This document shows positions 1 to 5,595 of a DNA stretch of 5,595 nucleotides, one piece after another. The notes below the pieces were generated by a model. It did not search any database. It saw nothing but the letters and a program-made list of their open reading frames with translations, and was not told where the DNA came from. The DNA lies in assembly GCA_007571095.1 (NCBI GenBank), contig RKSB01000176.1:1-5595 (forward strand), read 5' to 3'. Source of the DNA: K189A clade bacterium (lineage in GTDB: Bacteria; Pseudomonadota; Gammaproteobacteria; Pseudomonadales; Azotimanducaceae). Position 1 is the stretch's first letter, and every line of letters begins with the position of its first letter. The translations under genes and the position numbers were made by a program.

Positions 1-799
1 GATGCATGAACTTGGTCAGGTCGTCGTTTTCCTCCATTTGCTGATCGGCAAATTTGAGAACAAGCGACTCTCGAACCAGGTCAATCTCGCCCTGATTCAC
101 CTCAATGCTCAAAATCCGGTCAATCGCTCTTCTCAGTTCACCTCGAAAACCGCCTCTGCCCGTCAGGCCCAATTGCTCATACTCCGATTCCAGTATCGGT
201 TCAACGGCCTCTAAAAATTCAACCAGTGCATCTGTGTCGACGGAGGTAGCCACATCGACAAGCGGCATGTAACGATCATGAATGGCTGAGTCTATTTGAA
301 GGCTGCCTGTGCCAATCACCTCCTGAAAGCTTTTATCCGGTGCCAGTTCACGAAAGTCCGAATACGGAATCTTGCCTTTGCTGACATTGTCCACGAGAAC
401 AATAATTTTTGACGGCAGGTCGGACAGCAGGAGCCAGCTTTCGACCTTGCGGTCGGAAGTCAGCCTGGAACCCTCCTCTCGAATCAGCGAATTAGCCTCT
501 TCGTAAGTGATACCGCCGAGGGCATCGGGTTCATCAAAGGACTCTTCAAAAGCCTTGTCGATATCGGCATCGGTGGTACTCGGTATCACATCGGGAAGCT
601 CTCTGGTAACAGGACGTTCCCGAGTGATCGGCTGAGCGGGAAAAGATGGCCTGCCTGCATCCCCTGCAACAGAAGACGGCTCCTGACTCACCGCATCACC
701 CGGTTGAGCTTCATCCTCTTGGCCGAAAAACAACAGCACTCCCAAAACCACAACAATAATGGCAGCAATGGCGATATATATCAGTTGTTTTCCCTGCAT
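1..799 (-). CDS. DUF3014-like membrane-anchored protein, 3' end outside window
   Basis: This gene reads leftwards from ATG 799-797 and is still open at the window edge after 266 codons. Upstream, GAGGT at 808-804 is a well-placed ribosome binding site. A hydrophobic helix spans residues 6-25, preceded by Lys4 and followed by acidic residues. This suggests a single N-terminal membrane anchor with the rest outside the cytoplasm. Residues 26-95 form a Pro/Glu/Asp-rich linker that is probably disordered. Residues 98-266 resemble DUF3014 from memory: VDN at 136-138, RYMPLV at 176-181, YEQLG at 207-211, FRGELRRAID at 218-227, and KFADQQ at 249-254. Family members usually end soon after this last block, so probably only a few tens of residues are missing. 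The family has no known function that I can cite, and I see no catalytic motif. The gene diverges from asnS. The coding call is firm; the family name is from recall of the pattern. Confidence 0.8.
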   Translation of the reverse strand, partial: MQGKQLIYIAIAAIIVVVLGVLLFFGQEDEAQPGDAVSQEPSSVAGDAGRPSFPAQPITRERPVTRELPDVIPSTTDADIDKAFEESFDEPDALGGITYEEANSLIREEGSRLTSDRKVESWLLLSDLPSKIIVLVDNVSKGKIPYSDFRELAPDKSFQEVIGTGSLQIDSAIHDRYMPLVDVATSVDTDALVEFLEAVEPILESEYEQLGLTGRGGFRGELRRAIDRILSIEVNQGEIDLVRESLVLKFADQQMEENDDLTKFMH

Positions 800-844
800 T
801 TCTACCTCTGCCCTCGGGCAAAAGACTCAAGCAATTTTCACGGC

Positions 845-873
845 ATTATCCGCTAAATTCAGCCAGTACGCAA
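845..873 (-). promoter_or_regulatory. candidate sigma70 promoter for the DUF3014-like gene
   Basis: Read on the minus strand, TTGCGT (873-868) and GATAAT (850-845) are separated by 17 bases. The -10 matches the consensus at five of six positions and the -35 at three. Transcription would start near 838, giving a leader of about 39 bases that contains the GAGGT ribosome binding site. It is the best pair I found by eye in this gap. Confidence 0.4.
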
Positions 874-946
874 GGTTTTTCAAGTTCTGGTCGAAACAAA
901 TGACGGCGTTGTTTTTTCGCTGTCGACGAGTGCCGAATTCTGTACT

Positions 947-975
947 CCGACAGCTTGGCTTCTTCATGTTATTTT
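947..975 (+). promoter_or_regulatory. candidate extended -10 promoter for asnS
   Basis: CCGACA (947-952, four of six matches to TTGACA) is followed after 17 bases by TATTTT (970-975, four of six). A TG dinucleotide at 967-968 gives the TGnTATTTT form of an extended -10. The predicted start is near 982, leaving a leader of about 24 bases before the GTG at 1006. A weaker alternative -10, TATTCT at 992-997, would give an almost leaderless message, but its -35 is poor. Confidence 0.4.
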
Positions 976-1005
976 ATCGGCCTGACCAGACTATTCTGAA
1001 CCAAG

Positions 1006-2409
1006 GTGTCGGCACTCGATTCTCTGCCCGTTCGCATTATCATCTCTGATCCCCGCCTGCTGGAAAGCGACATTCGTCTGCATGGTTGGGTAAAGTCATC
1101 CCGTCATTCCAAAGCCGGCTTCTCCTTTGTCATGGTCAATGACGGTAGTTGCCTGGAGAGCCTTCAGGTCATTGTGCCGGATACACTGGCGAATTACGAC
1201 CAGATCAGAACCCTGCATACCGGCAGTGCGGTCGAGATTGACGGCCGCCTGGTCGAGAGTACCGGCAAAAATCAGCGGGTCGAGGTACAGGCCAAATCCG
1301 TCGCCCTGGTCGGATCGGTTGAGCAGGCCGCCACCTACCCGATTGCCAAAAAGCATCATACGCTGGAGTATCTTCGAACAGTTGCCCATCTACGCCCCAG
1401 AACCAACATCTTCGGTGCCATCGCCAGACTGCGAAACACTCTTGCCTACAGCATCCACAGCTACTTTCACCAGAGAGGCTTCTCATGGGTCAACACGCCT
1501 GTCATCAGTACCTCGGACTGTGAAGGAGCAGGCGAACTCTTTGCAGTCAGTACGCTGAATCTGGCCGCCCTGCCGAAAACAGAGGATGGTGTCGACTTCA
1601 AAAAGGATTTCTTTGGCCGTCCAGCCTGGCTGACCGTATCAGGCCAGCTTCAACTGGAGGCCTACTGTCTGGCACTGTCGAAGGTGTACGCCTTTGGGCC
1701 CACTTTTCGGGCCGAAAACTCCAATACCAATCGTCATCTTGCCGAGTTCTGGATGATCGAGCCCGAGATTGCCTTCGCCAACCTGAAGGACAATGCTGAT
1801 CTGGCCGAAGACTTCCTTAAATCAGTGTGCGCATCGGCACTGAGCGAGTGTCCAAACGAGATGAATTTCTTTGTTGATCGAGTCGAGAAAAGGGCTGTTG
1901 ACCGGCTACAGCTGCTGGTGAAAAAGGGCTTTCATCGCATCGACTACACCGAAGCAATAGACATTCTTCAACACAGCCGACAGAAGTTTGAATTTCCGGT
2001 GGCCTGGGGTCTGGACCTGAAAACCGAACACGAGCGTTACCTCACCGAAAAACACTTCGACAATCATCCCGTCATCCTGATGAACTACCCGAAGGCAATC
2101 AAGGCTTTCTACATGCGACAGAATCAGGATAAAAAAACCGTGGCGGCCATGGATGTGCTGGTTCCCGGCATGGGAGAAATCATCGGCGGAGGACAAAGAG
2201 AGGAGCGCGCCGAGGAACTGGGACAAGCTCTGAAAGCAAGTCAACTCGATCAGGAACTCGGCTGGTATCTCGACTTGAGACGTTACGGTAGCGTTCCACA
2301 CGCCGGCTTCGGACTGGGCTTCGAACGTCTGCTCGGTTACATCAGCGGAGTTTCCAACGTTCGTGACCTTATTCCCTTTCCAAGAGTACCGGGGCAGGCC
2401 GACTTCTGA
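1006..2409 (+). CDS. asnS: asparaginyl-tRNA synthetase
   Basis: This is a cytoplasmic class IIb synthetase that charges tRNA-Asn with asparagine using ATP. The product is 467 residues, against 466 for E. coli AsnS, and aligns with it throughout from memory. An N-terminal OB-fold anticodon-binding domain covers about residues 22-105 (LHGWVKSSRHSKAGFSF). AsnRS-type YLRTVAHLRPRTN lies at 122-134. The catalytic core has motif 1 at about 151-165, motif 2 from FRAEN (234-238) to RHLAEFWMIEPE (243-254), and motif 3 GFGLGFERL at 434-442. There is no inserted GAD domain, which together with the length excludes bacterial AspRS. Translation must start at GTG 1006, because an in-frame TGA sits at 997-999 with no other start between, and the N-terminus matches the family. 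The only Shine-Dalgarno resemblance is AAGG, touching the start codon. It stands alone, diverging from the DUF3014-like gene and converging on oxyR. Confidence 0.97.
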   Translation: MSALDSLPVRIIISDPRLLESDIRLHGWVKSSRHSKAGFSFVMVNDGSCLESLQVIVPDTLANYDQIRTLHTGSAVEIDGRLVESTGKNQRVEVQAKSVALVGSVEQAATYPIAKKHHTLEYLRTVAHLRPRTNIFGAIARLRNTLAYSIHSYFHQRGFSWVNTPVISTSDCEGAGELFAVSTLNLAALPKTEDGVDFKKDFFGRPAWLTVSGQLQLEAYCLALSKVYAFGPTFRAENSNTNRHLAEFWMIEPEIAFANLKDNADLAEDFLKSVCASALSECPNEMNFFVDRVEKRAVDRLQLLVKKGFHRIDYTEAIDILQHSRQKFEFPVAWGLDLKTEHERYLTEKHFDNHPVILMNYPKAIKAFYMRQNQDKKTVAAMDVLVPGMGEIIGGGQREERAEELGQALKASQLDQELGWYLDLRRYGSVPHAGFGLGFERLLGYISGVSNVRDLIPFPRVPGQADF

Positions 2410-2449
2410 AATCCCTGCGACCACAAGCACCCTTCTCTGACGAACTCCA

Positions 2450-2478
2450 GGACTGCTGACATACAGCCGATGAAGTCC
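2450..2478. other. imperfect inverted repeat in the asnS/oxyR convergent gap
   Basis: GGACT (2450-2454) pairs with AGTCC (2474-2478), and inside it GCTG (2455-2458) pairs with CAGC (2464-2467) around a five-base loop. Six unpaired bases (2468-2473) interrupt the right arm. It lies 41 bases after the asnS stop. On the plus strand it is followed by A residues, not T, so it is not a standard intrinsic terminator for asnS. It could be a 3' end structure or chance. Confidence 0.25.
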
Positions 2479-2480
2479 CG

Positions 2481-2505
2481 AAAAAAAGCAGGGCAAAGCC
2501 GCCTC
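2481..2505 (-). terminator. possible intrinsic terminator of the ogt-oxyR transcript
   Basis: On the minus strand, just past the oxyR stop codon, GGCGGC and GCCC can fold into a short GC-rich stem with a TTT loop and one bulged C. Seven T residues (2487-2481) follow after two bases. Position and orientation suit termination of oxyR, but the stem is only about five pairs, so the call is tentative. Confidence 0.35.
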
Positions 2506-2513
2506 GAAGAAAA

Positions 2514-3428
2514 TCAGTGAGTCTGGGCTTTTATCATCTGTTGTGCTTTGGCCTTGATGACTTCAGCCAGTTCCTCGACCAGAGAGCTTCGAGTCGTACT
2601 TCGCCGACAGACCATGCCGATGGTTCTGTGTATCGGCGGGTCAAACGGAACATAGGCGATTGAATGCTTCTTGTCGAAGCTGGCCGTTTGCGGTATCAGG
2701 GTCAGACCCAGGCCGGCGGCGACCATGTGCTTGAGAGTTTCTACACTCGTGGCACTGAAATTCATGTTCTGCACGGCGTTGGCCTGATCGCAGACAGCCA
2801 GTGCCTGATCCCTGAAACAATGGCCATCCTCAAGCAACAGCAACTCGAGCTGCTGAAGGTCCTCAAGCCCCACTGTGGAATTTTTGCTCAGGGGGTGCGA
2901 TTGAAAGGCCGCCAGATAGAACTCTTCCCGGTAAAGAAAAAACTCCATAAAAGCCGTAGCGTCAACCGGCAATGCCAGAATGGCGACATCAAGGTCGCCG
3001 TCGTCCAGCTGTTCCTCCAGAACCGGAGTTTTGGCCTCAGTAAAACAGGTCTCCAACTCTGGAAACGCCTTGTTCAACTCCGCCAGCAGGCAAGGCAACA
3101 GATAGGGTGCAACCGTTGGAATGACGCCCAGCTTGAGGGCACCTCCAAAAGGATCTCTGGCCTGAATCGCCAACTGCTCCAGCACTTGAGCTTCGTGCAG
3201 AATGACTCGCGCCTGTTCGGCAATTTCCTGGCCCACGGGTGTCAGCATGTGATGGGCTGTTTTGCGCTCGATCAACTCCACTCCCAGAGTCACTTCAAGC
3301 TTGCGGATTTGTGCTGACAGGGTAGGTTGGGATACAAAGCAGCGACGGGCGGCCTCGCTGAAATTCAGGCTGTTCGCCAAAGCGACAAAATAGGAGAGAT
3401 GCCGAAGCTTGAAGTTAACCGTCTGCAT
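2514..3428 (-). CDS. oxyR: OxyR, peroxide-sensing LysR-family regulator
   Basis: This is a 304-residue LysR-type DNA-binding regulator, very close to the 305 of E. coli OxyR. The N-terminal winged helix-turn-helix includes VSQPTLSAQIRKLE at residues 32-45. The effector domain begins at about residue 97 with LKLGVIPTVAPYLLP. The redox centre is intact: LLEDGHCFRDQALAVC carries Cys204 and Cys213, with the same spacing as Cys199 and Cys208, which form the H2O2-induced disulfide in E. coli OxyR. The OxyR-like ATSVETLKHMVAAG block follows at 226-239. By family knowledge, oxidised OxyR activates catalase, peroxiredoxin and iron-control genes; the regulon here is not visible. The start at ATG 3428 is fixed by an in-frame TGA at 3443-3441, and the only ribosome binding site is a weak GGA. 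The gene lies 49 bases downstream of ogt on the same strand, so co-transcription is likely. A weak internal promoter is possible (TTGCTC 3468-3463, TTTGAT 3445-3440, 17-base spacer). Confidence 0.93.
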   Translation of the reverse strand: MQTVNFKLRHLSYFVALANSLNFSEAARRCFVSQPTLSAQIRKLEVTLGVELIERKTAHHMLTPVGQEIAEQARVILHEAQVLEQLAIQARDPFGGALKLGVIPTVAPYLLPCLLAELNKAFPELETCFTEAKTPVLEEQLDDGDLDVAILALPVDATAFMEFFLYREEFYLAAFQSHPLSKNSTVGLEDLQQLELLLLEDGHCFRDQALAVCDQANAVQNMNFSATSVETLKHMVAAGLGLTLIPQTASFDKKHSIAYVPFDPPIHRTIGMVCRRSTTRSSLVEELAEVIKAKAQQMIKAQTH

Positions 3429-3477
3429 GCAGCAGTCCGATCAAAACCGCAAACGAGGCACAGAGCAACATGAGCCG

Positions 3478-3960
3478 TCAGGAGGCAGCACGTTCATGGT
3501 CTATCAGCTTCTGCTTGATCGAAATTCCACCGTTATTGTAGCCAGTCAGCCGGCCATCGCTGGCGATCACCCGATGACAGGGAATGACAATCGGCAACCT
3601 GTTGTTCCCGTTCGCTCGCCCAACCGCCCTCGCCGCTTTCGGCCGACCAAGAAGGGCGGCGATTTCGCCATAACTCATGGTTTGTCCATAGGGAATGGCA
3701 GCCACCGCCTTGAGCACGGATCGCTGAAACTGCGTACCGCGAATGTCCAGATCAAGGTCAAAGTGACTGCGTTTGTGATCGAAGTACTGTTGAAACTGGC
3801 TTTGCGCCCGACGCAGACACCGGGTTGAAAAAGCCCAGCCAGCCAGAGCCTCGGGATGAGCGGCCGAATAATCGTCATAAAAATTGACCAGAGACAGGGT
3901 TTCACCAACACCTGCAAGCATCAGGGAGCCCAGTGGAGTTTCAATAACGGTGTAATCCAT
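3478..3960 (-). CDS. ogt: O6-alkylguanine-DNA alkyltransferase (methylated-DNA-protein-cysteine methyltransferase)
   Basis: This 160-residue suicide repair protein transfers the alkyl group from O6-alkylguanine (and O4-alkylthymine) in DNA to its own cysteine. The motif IPCHRVI at 126-132 contains the acceptor Cys128 and the adjacent His129. Asn120 and Glu157 (in DHE) sit where the rest of the Asn-His-Cys-Glu network is expected. The DNA-binding helix-turn-helix is represented by TMSYGEIAALLGRPKAARAVG (94-114), including the Tyr97 expected to help flip the base. ANGNNR at 116-121 is typical of bacterial Ogt. The N-terminal half (1-75) is the poorly conserved domain. There is no Ada-type zinc or AraC domain, and the length suits Ogt (171 in E. 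coli). The start at ATG 3960 gives the expected N-terminus (YTVIETPLG). Its GGA ribosome binding site (3971-3969) lies in a small inverted repeat. The gene is upstream of oxyR and divergent from fumC. Confidence 0.94.
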   Translation of the reverse strand: MDYTVIETPLGSLMLAGVGETLSLVNFYDDYSAAHPEALAGWAFSTRCLRRAQSQFQQYFDHKRSHFDLDLDIRGTQFQRSVLKAVAAIPYGQTMSYGEIAALLGRPKAARAVGRANGNNRLPIVIPCHRVIASDGRLTGYNNGGISIKQKLIDHERAAS

Positions 3961-3961
3961 G

Positions 3962-3973
3962 ACGGTTTTCCGT
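3962..3973 (-). promoter_or_regulatory. small hairpin covering the ogt ribosome binding site
   Basis: In the ogt message, ACGG-AAAA-CCGU forms a perfect four-pair stem with a four-base loop, ending one base before the start codon. The only nearby Shine-Dalgarno-like triplet, GGA, is inside it. A stem this short may be only marginally stable, so an effect on translation is inferred. Confidence 0.3.
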
Positions 3974-3997
3974 GCCGAATCCTTAAGCCGTTTTTCC

Positions 3998-4003
3998 TGT
4001 CAA
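3998..4003 (-). promoter_or_regulatory. consensus -35 hexamer facing ogt
   Basis: A perfect TTGACA reads towards ogt. At 16-18 bases downstream the sequence is GATTCGG-like, a poor -10. If it is used, transcription would start near 3968, inside the hairpin just before the start codon. It could be an activator-dependent promoter or a chance match. I found no better promoter for the ogt-oxyR pair. Confidence 0.3.
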
Positions 4004-4027
4004 CAGGGCAATAGCCGAGGCCGTTTT

Positions 4028-4057
4028 TTGGCAGATAAATCGCACCAGTGCTAGACT
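4028..4057 (+). promoter_or_regulatory. candidate extended -10 promoter for fumC
   Basis: TTGGCA (4028-4033) matches the -35 consensus at five of six positions. After an 18-base spacer, TAGACT (4052-4057) matches the -10 at four of six and is preceded by TGC, giving an extended -10. The predicted start is near 4064, with a leader of about 56 bases. This is the strongest promoter-like sequence in the window. It also implies that the earlier in-frame GTG at 4048 is not transcribed from here, supporting ATG 4120 as the fumC start. Confidence 0.5.
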
Positions 4058-4065
4058 TGCCTCAC

Positions 4066-4079
4066 AGCATCCTGATGCT
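4066..4079. promoter_or_regulatory. 14-base dyad at the predicted fumC transcription start
   Basis: AGCATC and GATGCT are exact inverted copies separated by CT. The site lies two bases after the predicted transcription start. A two-base gap is too tight for an RNA loop without losing pairs, so a protein operator is the more natural reading. No regulator can be named from the sequence. Confidence 0.3.
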
Positions 4080-4119
4080 CTCAGAATACTCACTCAAAAA
4101 CAACCCTGGACTCAAAACC

Positions 4120-5502
4120 ATGACAGCAACACGAACAGAAACGGACTCGCTGGGAGAAATGCAGATTCCAAAGGACCGCTACTGGGGAGCCCAGACTCAA
4201 CGCTCACTGCAAAATTTTCGTATCGGTCAGGACCGCATGCCGGACGCGCTGATTTATGCTTACGGCTACGTCAAAAAAGCAGCAGCTACGGTCAATTCGG
4301 CGTTGGAGCGACTGCCCGAAGAGCTGGCAAAAGCCATCTGCTCGGCCGCCGATGAGGTAATCGCCGGCAAACTGCCAAATGAGTTTCCGCTGGTGGTCTG
4401 GCAAACAGGCTCAGGTACCCAGACCAACATGAATGCCAACGAAGTCATCGCCAATCGGGCCATTGAAATCCTCGGTGGAACCATTGGCAGCAAATCGCCC
4501 GTGCATCCAAACGATCACGTCAACATGAGCCAGTCCTCCAACGACAGCTTTCCCACCGCCATGCATATTGCCGTGGTTCTGGAAATACACAATTTACTTC
4601 TGCCCTGCCTGCAGCACCTTCATGGCTGTTTGAAGGAGAAGGAAAAAGCCTTTGAACAGATAGTCAAGATAGGCCGCACTCACCTTCAGGATGCCACTCC
4701 CCTGACGTTGGGACAAGAATTCTCAGGCTATGCAAGGCAGATGGAACTGGGCCTTGAACGTATTCACTCGACGCTTTCGCGCCTCTATCCCCTGGCCATG
4801 GGAGGAACAGCCGTGGGTACCGGCCTGAATGCACCCGAGGGCTTCAGCAGGCTGTTTGCCGAAGAAGTGGCCAGGCTCACGGGGTTGCCTTTTGTGTCGG
4901 CAGACAACAAGTTTGAAGCACTGGCGGCCCATGATGCCATGGTCGAAATCTCCGGTGTACTCAACGTGATTGCAGTCGGCCTGAACAAGATCGCCAACGA
5001 CATTCGCCTGCTTGGCTCAGGGCCTCGCAGCGGCCTCGGCGAGTTGATACTGCCTGCCAACGAACCGGGCAGCTCGATCATGCCGGGCAAGGTCAATCCA
5101 ACTCAATGCGAGGCAGTCACCATGGTGTGTGCCGAGGTCATGGGTAACCACACGGCAGTCACAGTGGCAGGTGCCCAGGGGCACTTTGAACTGAATGTCT
5201 TCAAGCCGGTGATGGTCTTTAACGTGCTTCGCTCTCTTCGCCTGATAGCCGACGCTGCCCAAAGTTTTGCCGACAAATGTGTCAGCGGAATAGAGGCCAA
5301 CAAGCGAAGAATCGATCAGCTAATGCAGCAGTCCCTGATGTTGGTCACGGCACTCAATCCGCACATAGGCTATGACAAGGCCGCTGCAGTGGCCAAAAAG
5401 GCGCATGCAGAAGGCACCACCCTCAAGCAGGCGGCAGTTGCACTTCAGCTGATGACCGCCGAAGAATTCGATGCCAGAGTGCAACCGGAAAAGATGGTCT
5501 GA
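4120..5502 (+). CDS. fumC: class II fumarate hydratase
   Basis: This TCA-cycle enzyme interconverts fumarate and L-malate in the cytoplasm as a homotetramer and needs no iron-sulfur cluster. The product is 460 residues, against 467 in E. coli FumC, and follows it closely from memory. Conserved blocks are GSGTQTNMN (97-105), SSND (139-142), GRTHLQDATPLTLGQE (185-200) and the family signature GSSIMPGKVNP (317-327). The catalytic pair His188 and Ser318 falls at the same numbers as in E. coli. The close match to FumC favours fumarase over the related aspartase and argininosuccinate lyase. The frame is open back to GTG 4048, but homology starts at the Met encoded at 4120 (MTATRTETDSLG), which has GGA at 4108-4110 nine bases upstream, and the best promoter overlaps 4048. 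ATG 4120 is therefore the preferred start. The gene diverges from ogt-oxyR. Confidence 0.96.
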   Translation: MTATRTETDSLGEMQIPKDRYWGAQTQRSLQNFRIGQDRMPDALIYAYGYVKKAAATVNSALERLPEELAKAICSAADEVIAGKLPNEFPLVVWQTGSGTQTNMNANEVIANRAIEILGGTIGSKSPVHPNDHVNMSQSSNDSFPTAMHIAVVLEIHNLLLPCLQHLHGCLKEKEKAFEQIVKIGRTHLQDATPLTLGQEFSGYARQMELGLERIHSTLSRLYPLAMGGTAVGTGLNAPEGFSRLFAEEVARLTGLPFVSADNKFEALAAHDAMVEISGVLNVIAVGLNKIANDIRLLGSGPRSGLGELILPANEPGSSIMPGKVNPTQCEAVTMVCAEVMGNHTAVTVAGAQGHFELNVFKPVMVFNVLRSLRLIADAAQSFADKCVSGIEANKRRIDQLMQQSLMLVTALNPHIGYDKAAAVAKKAHAEGTTLKQAAVALQLMTAEEFDARVQPEKMV

Positions 5503-5595
5503 ACCTTTTGGCCAGACGGCTTCTCGAAAGCAAACAGGGCATATAGTCGACGACCTCTGCATCCATCAGAACAGCTGAGACTTTCGCCGACAAAA
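5503..5595. other. non-coding tail after fumC
   Basis: These 93 bases up to the window edge show no recognisable gene start, no GC-rich hairpin followed by T residues, and no tRNA-like structure. The palindromes GTCGAC and CAGCTG are present but are short enough to be chance. How the fumC transcript ends cannot be seen here. Confidence 0.4.

Noticed and set aside
759..1049. Plus-strand frame of 96 codons across the 800-1005 gap, overlapping both flanking genes
   Set aside because: It overlaps the start of the DUF3014-like gene and the start of asnS, and the gap is better explained by two divergent promoters. The translation resembles no known protein.
1906..2496. Long minus-strand open frame (196 codons) antisense to asnS
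   Set aside because: It overlaps a confidently identified gene, and its translation resembles no family I know. It is explained as a shadow of asnS codon use.
2664..3317. Plus-strand open frame of 217 codons antisense to oxyR
   Set aside because: oxyR is well supported on the other strand, and the translated frame shows no recognisable domain.
3415..3471. Tiny minus-strand frame (ATG 3471 to TAA 3415, 18 codons) overlapping the oxyR start, a possible leader peptide
   Set aside because: It has no ribosome binding site and nothing to show conservation. An 18-codon frame is expected by chance.
4011..4047. OxyR-type operator (four ATAG/CTAT tetrads, 11-base spacing) in the fumC/ogt gap
   Set aside because: Starting from ATAG at 4011, the next tetrads read CGTT, AGAT and ACCA, so only the first fits. 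The match is too poor to call a site.
4092..4117. Direct repeat ACTCAAAA at 4092-4099 and 4110-4117 in the fumC leader
   Set aside because: It is eight A-rich bases with no known meaning, easily chance. The second copy lies in the ribosome binding site spacer.
5320..5562. Minus-strand frame of 80 codons overlapping the end of fumC
   Set aside because: It lies mostly inside fumC on the opposite strand, with no recognisable domain and no convincing ribosome binding site.

Overview
The window looks like an ordinary, gene-dense piece of a gammaproteobacterial chromosome. It holds five protein genes: four complete and one cut by the left edge. The assignment to Gammaproteobacteria is inferred. 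The asparaginyl-tRNA synthetase, OxyR and class II fumarase all resemble their E. coli counterparts along their whole length, and a DUF3014-type membrane protein fits the same group. I cannot name a genus. Base composition and codon use look uniform across the genes. I see no mobile element, CRISPR array, tRNA, rRNA or other sign of recent transfer.

Layout, left to right. (1) Positions 1-799, minus strand: a single-pass membrane protein with a C-terminal DUF3014-like domain, missing its last residues. (2) Positions 800-1005: a divergent intergenic region with a candidate promoter on each strand. (3) Positions 1006-2409, plus strand: asparaginyl-tRNA synthetase (asnS), starting at GTG with almost no Shine-Dalgarno sequence. 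(4) Positions 2410-2513: a convergent gap with an imperfect hairpin and T-tract that could end the oxyR transcript. (5) Positions 3960 down to 2514, minus strand: a likely two-gene operon, ogt (O6-alkylguanine-DNA alkyltransferase) followed after 49 bases by oxyR (peroxide-sensing LysR regulator). (6) Positions 3961-4119: a divergent control region with a good extended -10 promoter for fumC, a 14-base dyad at its predicted transcription start, and a perfect TTGACA facing ogt. (7) Positions 4120-5502, plus strand: class II fumarase (fumC). (8) Positions 5503-5595: no gene or clear terminator seen.

The right-hand half has a possible common theme. OxyR senses H2O2, Ogt repairs alkylated bases, and FumC is the iron-sulfur-free, oxidant-tolerant fumarase; ogt-oxyR and fumC are transcribed away from one shared 159-base region. 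Shared stress control is an inference from gene order only, and I found no convincing OxyR binding site there. I found no evidence of an undescribed multi-gene system. The least characterised item is the DUF3014 membrane protein.
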